DNA of 64,000 bases from UTCFX2 sp963788145 (GTDB taxonomy: Bacteria > Chloroflexota > Anaerolineae > Anaerolineales > UBA4823), in the NCBI GenBank assembly GCA_963788145.1, contig CAWBFQ010000006.1, positions 1,095,433 to 1,159,432 of the forward strand, read 5' to 3'. Made by a program: the position numbers and the translations under genes. The notes under the pieces were generated by a model that saw only the letters and a program-made list of their open reading frames with translations, had not been told where the DNA came from and did not search any database. Positions 58,920 to 64,000 of the stretch are shown one piece after another. Numbering within the stretch: position 1 is the stretch's first letter; each line of letters opens with the position of its first letter.

Positions 58920-60185
58920 TTAATCGCGTTTGAAGCGTGAGTAATCCGGCTGGGGCATCTCCAACCCGGATACCGGCAGCCCATTCAAAGCCCGCACTTT
59001 TAGCGGCAAACCGTACAGGCGGATAAAGCCGCGCGCATCCATCTGATCGTACACATCCTCCTGCCCAAAGGTAGCGAAGTCCTCCCGGTACAGGCTGAAC
59101 GGGCTTTTTCGTCCGGCTGTGATCAGGTTGCCTTTATAAAGCTTCAATTTCACCACGCCGGTGACAGGTCCCTGAGTGCTGTCCACAAACGCAGCCAGCG
59201 ATTCGCGCAGCGGCGCAAACCACATCCCATTATAGACCAGCTCGGCGTATTTCAGCGCGACCAGGTCTTTAAAGGCCAGCGTCTCCCGATCCAGCACCAG
59301 CGATTCCAGCTCACGGTGGGCTGCCAGCAGGATCGTGCCGCCGGGCGTCTCATAGACCCCGCGCGACTTCATCCCAACCAGCCGCCCTTCCACCATATCC
59401 ACCCGCCCGATGGCGTGTTTGCCGCCGATTTGGTTGAGCGCTTCCACCATCTCCGCCGGGGAGAGCTTTACCCCATTCAACGTGGTTGGGTTGCCCGAAT
59501 CGAACGCAATCTCGACCATTTCGGGCTGATCCGGAGCCTGCTGGGGCGAGACGCCCAGCATATACATACTTTCAGCTGGCTCCTGCCAGGGGTCTTCCAG
59601 CTCACCGCCTTCGTGCGAAAGATGCCACAGGTTGCGGTCACGGCTGTAGATCGATTTCAGCGTGGCCGTGATCGGGACGTTGTGCGCCTGGGCGTAGGTG
59701 ATTGCGTCCTCACGCGAGCGGATATCCCATTCACGCCAGGGTGCGATGATCTTCAAACGCGGGTCGAGCGCCATTACGGTCAATTCAAAACGGACCTGGT
59801 CGTTGCCTTTGCCGGTGGCGCCGTGGGCGATTGCGTCCGCTCCCACCTGGTGAGCCGCTTCCACCATATGTTTGGCGATCACCGGACGGGCCATCGAGGT
59901 GCCGAGCAAGTATTTGCGCTCGTAGACCGCCCCGGCTTTCAAGACCGGGAAGATATAGTCGCTGGCGAACTCCTCGCGCAGGTCCTTGATGATGATCTGG
60001 CTGGCCCCGCTGGCCATGGCTTTGGCTTCCAGCCCGTCCAACTCCTCAGCCTGGCCGACATCCGCCGTGAAGCAGACCACCTCGCAGCCATAATTCTCCA
60101 CCAGCCAGGGCACAATCACGCTGGTGTCCAGCCCGCCGGAGTAGGCCAGGACAACTTTATTGATCGGGGGATAGGGATGAGACAT
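58920..60185 (-). CDS. argG: Argininosuccinate synthase
   Basis: A 421-residue enzyme with the ATP pyrophosphatase motif VVLAYSGGLDTSV, AIAHGATGKGNDQVRFEL, EWDIRSREDAI and IGRVDMVEGRLVGMKSRG. It condenses citrulline and aspartate. An AGGAAA ribosome site precedes the ATG. Upstream lie a promoter, an arginine-rich leader peptide and a terminator, so expression is probably controlled by attenuation. Confidence 0.96.
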   Translation of the reverse strand: MSHPYPPINKVVLAYSGGLDTSVIVPWLVENYGCEVVCFTADVGQAEELDGLEAKAMASGASQIIIKDLREEFASDYIFPVLKAGAVYERKYLLGTSMARPVIAKHMVEAAHQVGADAIAHGATGKGNDQVRFELTVMALDPRLKIIAPWREWDIRSREDAITYAQAHNVPITATLKSIYSRDRNLWHLSHEGGELEDPWQEPAESMYMLGVSPQQAPDQPEMVEIAFDSGNPTTLNGVKLSPAEMVEALNQIGGKHAIGRVDMVEGRLVGMKSRGVYETPGGTILLAAHRELESLVLDRETLAFKDLVALKYAELVYNGMWFAPLRESLAAFVDSTQGPVTGVVKLKLYKGNLITAGRKSPFSLYREDFATFGQEDVYDQMDARGFIRLYGLPLKVRALNGLPVSGLEMPQPDYSRFKRD

Positions 60186-60265
60186 CGTATTTTTCCTTTC
60201 AGGTTTATTTTGGGCAGGGGCGCATTGGGGTGTGTCCTAATTAACGTCCCAACTCCAGGATGGAT

Positions 60266-60298
60266 AAATAAAAACAGCCCTCCAGCAAGGAGGGCTGC
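60266..60298 (-). terminator. Intrinsic terminator in the argG leader (attenuator)
   Basis: On the minus strand, CAGCCCTCC and GGAGGGCTG (60289-60297 with 60275-60283) pair perfectly around a 5-base loop. They are followed by TTTTTATTTAT. The hairpin is about 110 bases downstream of the promoter and 80 bases before argG, so it must be passed to express argGH. Confidence 0.85.
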
Positions 60299-60322
60299 AG
60301 TTGAACATCCGGGGTCTCTGTG

Positions 60323-60412
60323 TTACGGGTGCATGCGCAAAATCCCAACCTGGCTGGTGGGCGGTGGTTGGGTACGACGAGAGCGGAGGATCAGTTCGGT
60401 CGGCTTGCGCAT
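60323..60412 (-). CDS. Arg-rich leader peptide of the argGH operon (29 residues)
   Basis: ATG at 60412, TAA at 60323. The peptide starts MRKPTELILRSRRTQPPPTS and has six Arg/Lys in its 29 residues, including RSRR at positions 10-13. The Arg codons lie just before a hairpin (CCCAACC/GGTTGGG) and upstream of the terminator. Ribosome stalling at low charged Arg-tRNA would be expected to favour read-through. The ATG is only a few bases after the predicted transcription start, so initiation would be leaderless or nearly so. Confidence 0.6.
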   Translation of the reverse strand: MRKPTELILRSRRTQPPPTSQVGILRMHP

Positions 60413-60422
60413 ATTGGGCGTG

Positions 60423-60451
60423 ATATTATCATTCGCCCGAAGACCTGTCAA
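60423..60451 (-). promoter_or_regulatory. Sigma-70-type promoter of the argGH operon
   Basis: On the minus strand TTGACA (60451-60446) is followed by a 17-base spacer and TAATAT (60428-60423), close to the consensus. Transcription would start near 60416 and run through the leader peptide and attenuator into argG. Confidence 0.85.
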
Positions 60452-60494
60452 GTGGCAAACCGGGTGTGATTTGATCTAACATTAATGATCATTG

Positions 60495-62102
60495 CTATTT
60501 TTTTTCTGGAGGGTGTTCGCCGAGTTGGCAAACGATTTCGCAAACCACACCACCCCCATTCGAGAATGTTACCTTGGCGCCCAGTTGGCGCTCTACCAGG
60601 GATCGGACAGTCTGTAACCCCAGGCTTTTTTGGCGCTCAAAATCAAAGCCGGGCGGGACTCCAACACCGTTATCGGCCACTCGCAGAATCACCTGACCAT
60701 CAGACCGGTATCGCAGGGTGATTCGGATTTCACCTTTGCGATCACCGGGGAAGGCATGCTTCAAGCTGTTGATCGCCAGCTCAGTCAGGATTATTCCGCA
60801 CGGGACCGCATCTCCGAGCGGGACCAGCACGCTCTCGGTATCCAGGATCACCTGGATCCGTTCGGATAATCCCAGGTAGCCTTGCTGAATCAACTCCATC
60901 AGGTCGGCGATATATGCTTTCAGGTCGATTCTGGACAGGGTTTGCGATTGATACAGCTTTTCATGCACCAGCGCCATCGAGTGAATCTTTTCAGTTAATT
61001 CATGTAGGGCTAGCACAGCCTGTTCGTTCTGGATCGAGCTGGCTTGCAGTTCCAGCAGCGAGCTCACCACCTGCAGATTGTTCTTGGTGCGGTGATAGAC
61101 TTCACGCAAGAGGACATCTTTTTCAGCCAGTGCGTTTTTCAGGCGCTCTTCGGTTTGTTTGCGGTAGGTGATATCCCGCCCCAATACCCTGACGCCCGTG
61201 ACCTCTCCGTCTCCAGCGACGATTGGATTGAAATAATATTCCACATAGTTTTCTGGCTGGATCGTCCTTGTCTTGGCTTCAAGCAGCCATGCCTCACCCC
61301 GCAGCGACCGGTCGTAGTAATCTTTCCATTCCATCTGAAATGGGCCTGAATCATAGTTCTGATCCACAAGAATGCTATCCCCGGTTGAGAATTTCGTATG
61401 CAAAATCTTCTGGGCATAGCGATGAAAGTTTTGGTTGGCAATGATTAGACGATACTCGCGATCAGTCGTCCAAAGCATCCCATCTGTGTTTTCAACCATC
61501 GCCTGCAAGTTTGCCTGGCTCAGGTGCAGCTCATACTGCATTGCCCGGCTGCTAGCCTTCGCCTTTTGCAATTGATCCGCGATTAGGTAGGAAATTAAAG
61601 CCAGTAGAAAAAAATAAAGAACCCCCAGGACACTATAACGATACCCGCTGGGATCATAAAAAAAACGGATGGTATAACTCAGAACCGATAACCCGGCCAT
61701 CACAAAAGAACATCTTGGCCAGAGAACAAAACTGCTGATGACAATTGGAGCCGCCAGCATGACCTTGGTATGGTCATTCATATCCACTGGAAACAAGAAG
61801 GAAATCGATAACCAGGACAAGATCACGAATCCACCCGCAGCCAACAATGGATATCCCTGGCGGTTGAGAAGGGTCGCCCCAATCAAAAATATAATCGCGA
61901 CCAGATCCCACCCGAAATAGATAGCATCCTGGCGTTGAGCATAGAAATAATAACGAGCCGCATTAACCAGCGCCAGGAGGATAATGCTGCCCAGCATTGC
62001 GCACAATAAATAACATAACAGCAGACTGCGCAGATCTTCATCTTCACCCCGGCCGCGGCAAGCCCCCCACTTTAATAGCTCGGCTAATCTTGAATTATCC
62101 AC
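60495..62102 (-). CDS. Membrane PAS HisKA_2 sensor kinase
   Basis: About six membrane helices occupy residues 25-175. A PAS domain follows (residues about 195-315, MVENTDGMLWTTDREYRLIIANQNF), then HisKA_2 (LLREVYHRTKNNLQVVSSLL) and HATPase (TELAINSLKHAFPG, VADNGVGVPPGF, SLGLQTVRSLV). The output partner is not adjacent. It shares the HisKA_2 class with two other kinases in the window. It is transcribed away from the Hpt/pilin block and towards the arg operon. Confidence 0.9.
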   Translation of the reverse strand: MDNSRLAELLKWGACRGRGEDEDLRSLLLCYLLCAMLGSIILLALVNAARYYFYAQRQDAIYFGWDLVAIIFLIGATLLNRQGYPLLAAGGFVILSWLSISFLFPVDMNDHTKVMLAAPIVISSFVLWPRCSFVMAGLSVLSYTIRFFYDPSGYRYSVLGVLYFFLLALISYLIADQLQKAKASSRAMQYELHLSQANLQAMVENTDGMLWTTDREYRLIIANQNFHRYAQKILHTKFSTGDSILVDQNYDSGPFQMEWKDYYDRSLRGEAWLLEAKTRTIQPENYVEYYFNPIVAGDGEVTGVRVLGRDITYRKQTEERLKNALAEKDVLLREVYHRTKNNLQVVSSLLELQASSIQNEQAVLALHELTEKIHSMALVHEKLYQSQTLSRIDLKAYIADLMELIQQGYLGLSERIQVILDTESVLVPLGDAVPCGIILTELAINSLKHAFPGDRKGEIRITLRYRSDGQVILRVADNGVGVPPGFDFERQKSLGLQTVRSLVERQLGAKVTFSNGGGVVCEIVCQLGEHPPEKK

Positions 62103-62314
62103 CCGTACCTGCTTTGTATGCAGTTTCCGCCCCAGGGTTTACAAAACCCTCTTTTGAATTGAGCGGATCCTGCCAATCATTTCATTATATTGATGATTTT
62201 CGGACTATCCGAAAGTTAAGGCATTTTCCTACAAGAAATCTGCTTACAATTCTGTCAATATAGCATCTCTGGAATTGAACTCGATAGGGATCAGAAGCTC
62301 AGATATTCTCCTGA

Positions 62315-62755
62315 TCATTCCTCGCCGAATTTTCCCGCCGGCGGGGCACCCAGCGTCCCCAGATCGACCTGCGCGCCGGGCAGCACCACGCAAGGGTATT
62401 TCTGCCCGCTGGATTGATAAGCCACCACCAGGGTTTGCTCGCCTGCGGGCATGTTTTTCAATTCGAAACGGCCATCTGCGCCAGCGACGATAGATTTTTC
62501 GACGCCGACCAGAAACACCTCCGCCGCAACCGGGCGGTTGTACAGATCTACCACCACGCCGCGCAGGTCGCCTCGCCCGGTCAGCAGCCCGGCTTCCTGG
62601 CTTTGCAGCCAGTTCAAGCCAGCCAGGAAAAGCACCCCAATCAAAAGCCCCAGGATCACCAGCCGGGTGACGCGCCGGTTTCGACCCGGATCCGCCAGTT
62701 TTGCAGGCATTCCATCTTGATATTCATCTAAAGAGGGAGAATCTTCCAGGCTCAT
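62315..62755 (-). CDS. Membrane protein with carboxypeptidase-regulatory-like domain
   Basis: The ATG at 62755 starts MSLEDSPSLDEYQDG and has GGAG seven bases upstream; it lies one base after the stop of the pilin-like gene. A membrane helix (VILGLLIGVLFLAGLNWLQ, residues about 33-51) is followed by a beta-sandwich domain (GVVVDLYNRPVAAEVFLVGVEKSIVAGADGRFELKNMPAGEQTLVV), a carboxypeptidase regulatory-like fold exposed outside. It may act in surface assembly with the pilin-like protein. Confidence 0.75.
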   Translation of the reverse strand: MSLEDSPSLDEYQDGMPAKLADPGRNRRVTRLVILGLLIGVLFLAGLNWLQSQEAGLLTGRGDLRGVVVDLYNRPVAAEVFLVGVEKSIVAGADGRFELKNMPAGEQTLVVAYQSSGQKYPCVVLPGAQVDLGTLGAPPAGKFGEE

Positions 62756-62756
62756 C

Positions 62757-63533
62757 TCATTGCTCCTGACATTGTGGAGAATCGACCGAGAAATCATCCA
62801 ACCGCAGGGTCGAGCCTCGGTTCACTGCCGCCCCGGCCTGGCCGCTTGCGTACAGGTCATCTTTGGCGGTCAAGATCGGCTGACCGTTGAGATAGGCTGT
62901 AAAGGTGTCGCCTACCGCGCTCACGCTCATATTCCCCGGGTTTGACCAGTCGAAATTAGCTGGAACCGGCATCGAAGCGAGCGCTGGATTAATTTGATTC
63001 CCATTGATCCACTGGCTGAAGTACATCGTTCCGGGGTCGTTTTTATTCTTCTTTTCGACTTCAAACATATACCCGTTCAAATTGCCTTTGACCGTTTCAG
63101 CCCGAAAGATCACTCCATACCCCTGATATGTAGGATTCTTGGAACTGGTGGGAGTCAAATGGGCGCCGTTCAATGATACCGAGTAATCCTGGTCATCCAG
63201 CCCGCCGTACAAGATGGCGCCCAGGTTTGAACCTACCAATTGCCCATCCTCGACATCCCACTCCCCTTTCCAGGATTTGGACTCGATATCGTCCCAATCC
63301 TCCAGGGAATCGTCAAACCCGGACTGGTAATAATTCTTACAGGCAGATTGGGCCTCTCCGCTCTGGCTGCTGGTTCCGCCAAAAGCATCCACAATTTGCT
63401 GATATACATCCTTTAGGGATACCCCCATAAGATTAAGCGAGAGCAAACCCAGCCCGACAACTAACACCAGGATCAAGGCAAACTCTACCAGCCCTTGACC
63501 ACTTTCATCCCCGTGATTTTGAGATGCTTTCAC
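62757..63533 (-). CDS. Flp/TadE-pilin-like N-terminus fused to ConA-like domain
   Basis: Starts at GTG 63533, overlapping the previous stop (GTGA). The N-terminal GQGLVEFALILVLVVGLGLLSLNLMG is a type IV/Flp pilin-type hydrophobic helix with the G-x4-E motif of prepilin peptidase sites. Residues about 70-255 are a beta-rich segment (FDDSLEDWDDIESKSWKGEWDVEDG, GYGVIFRAETVKGN, TFTAYLNGQPILTA, TLRLDDFSV) like the LamG/DUF1080 ConA-like fold. It may be a surface adhesin or minor pilin. Confidence 0.75.
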   Translation of the reverse strand: MKASQNHGDESGQGLVEFALILVLVVGLGLLSLNLMGVSLKDVYQQIVDAFGGTSSQSGEAQSACKNYYQSGFDDSLEDWDDIESKSWKGEWDVEDGQLVGSNLGAILYGGLDDQDYSVSLNGAHLTPTSSKNPTYQGYGVIFRAETVKGNLNGYMFEVEKKNKNDPGTMYFSQWINGNQINPALASMPVPANFDWSNPGNMSVSAVGDTFTAYLNGQPILTAKDDLYASGQAGAAVNRGSTLRLDDFSVDSPQCQEQ

Positions 63534-64000
63534 GATAACTCAACCTCCTTCTCATGCTGCAAGGCTTTCGCAGCCAGTTCGTTTTCGGCATGCAGCTTTT
63601 TGAAATCCTGTGGGGCTGTCTCCAGGTTGCCTTCACGTGCGTCGCCTTCTAATTTCTGGCAAATTTCGGTGACGTACTGTAAACCCAGGTAAGCGCTGCT
63701 GCCTTTCAAGCGGTGCGCGGCGAACTGCACCGCCGCGGCATCTTTACTCAAAATGGCCTGGCTGAGCTTATCCATTAAACCAGGCGATTCTTGCAGATAC
63801 AGATCAATTAACTCGACCAACAATCCGCCTCCAACGTCCCCCTGCAATTTACGGATTTCCTGAAGTGTGTCAAAATGGATCGCTTCGTGCATGGGTTCCT
63901 CCGGCTGTATTTCAATTTGTACTGCCTGTACCGCTTGTGCAGCCTGTACAGCCGGCTCGGTCTCTTGAACCGGCAGCCAGCGGGTTAGGATATCTTTCAG
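63530..64000 (-). CDS. Receiver-Hpt C-terminal end of a hybrid sensor kinase (cut by right edge)
   Basis: The frame is open to the right edge. It reads LKDILTRWLPVQETEP, the end of a receiver domain, then an Ala/Val/Gln-rich linker and an Hpt domain with the phospho-His in FAAHRLKGSSAYLGLQYV. An ATG at 63892 would give the Hpt part alone, but in-frame continuation to the edge with receiver-like sequence makes a larger protein more likely. It transfers phosphate in a multistep relay. The stop overlaps the pilin-like gene. Confidence 0.8.
   Translation of the reverse strand: MKDILTRWLPVQETEPAVQAAQAVQAVQIEIQPEEPMHEAIHFDTLQEIRKLQGDVGGGLLVELIDLYLQESPGLMDKLSQAILSKDAAAVQFAAHRLKGSSAYLGLQYVTEICQKLEGDAREGNLETAPQDFKKLHAENELAAKALQHEKEVELS

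Noticed and set aside
60186..60480. T-box riboswitch before argG
   Set aside because: No T-box sequence was found; an Arg-rich leader peptide fits the layout better.

Overview
The window looks like a chromosomal segment from an uncultured member of the Chloroflexota, probably Anaerolineae. This is inferred from the style of the genes and not from any marker gene: a lipoprotein with a Pro/Thr/Ala-rich linker, many HisKA_2-type sensor kinases, a MarR-free arg operon and dispersed short palindromic repeats. No rRNA or tRNA was recognised. A recurring technical feature is single-base frameshifts, mostly one extra base and often in a short homopolymer. At least sixteen can be located because the reading frame resumes in the neighbouring frame with good family similarity. 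I read them mainly as sequence errors and annotate the affected genes across the shift.

Region 1 (1-12476, plus strand) is a catabolic operon-like run: an RraA-family protein (cut by the left edge), a complete CUT1-type sugar ABC importer (binding lipoprotein, two permeases, ATPase), an M55 D-aminopeptidase, a D-2-hydroxyacid dehydrogenase, a zinc alcohol/sorbitol-type dehydrogenase, an M20 amidohydrolase, KDPG-type aldolase, KDG-type kinase and a class III aminotransferase. Together they suggest uptake and breakdown of a sugar acid or an amino-sugar/peptide-linked compound through 2-keto-3-deoxy intermediates.

Region 2 (13241-28509, plus strand) is a complete type III-A CRISPR-Cas locus. 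It begins with a CARF-superfamily (NE0113-like) protein carrying a C-terminal LuxR-type HTH. A perfect 10-bp inverted repeat lies between it and cas10. Cas10 has both HD and GGDD motifs. Between cas10 and csm2 sits an A+T-rich gene for an AlbA_2-NACHT (STAND) protein. Then come csm2, csm3, csm4, csm5, a CARF-HEPN Csx1, a small Csx15-like protein, cas6, cas1, cas2, a leader and an array of 30 repeats and 29 spacers. Two nearby spacers are diverged versions of the same sequence. The CARF-HTH protein and the embedded STAND gene are the most promising candidates for something undescribed.

Region 3 (28667-35399) holds two small unknown genes just after the array, a divergent PARG-like protein, a tandem pair of related Cys-containing small peptides, a purine nucleoside permease-like protein, an MFS transporter with an unusual C-terminal extension, a class II aldolase/epimerase and a HAD phosphatase.

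Region 4 (35424-57336, minus strand) is dominated by signal transduction: a NarL-type response regulator with a large GAF/HisKA_3 kinase and a diguanylate cyclase, a B12-binding photoreceptor-like protein with a histidine kinase, two receiver-only proteins, and several large PAS/GAF kinases, two of which share a paralogous N-terminal sensor. Palindromic repeat clusters separate these blocks. The region ends with a C39-peptidase ABC exporter and its short membrane-fusion partner.

Region 5 (57517-64000, minus strand) contains argG-argH behind a strong promoter, an Arg-rich leader peptide and an intrinsic terminator, the layout of a transcription attenuator. It is followed upstream by another HisKA_2 kinase, a carboxypeptidase-regulatory-like membrane protein, a Flp-pilin-like protein fused to a ConA-like domain, and the receiver-Hpt end of a hybrid kinase cut by the right edge.
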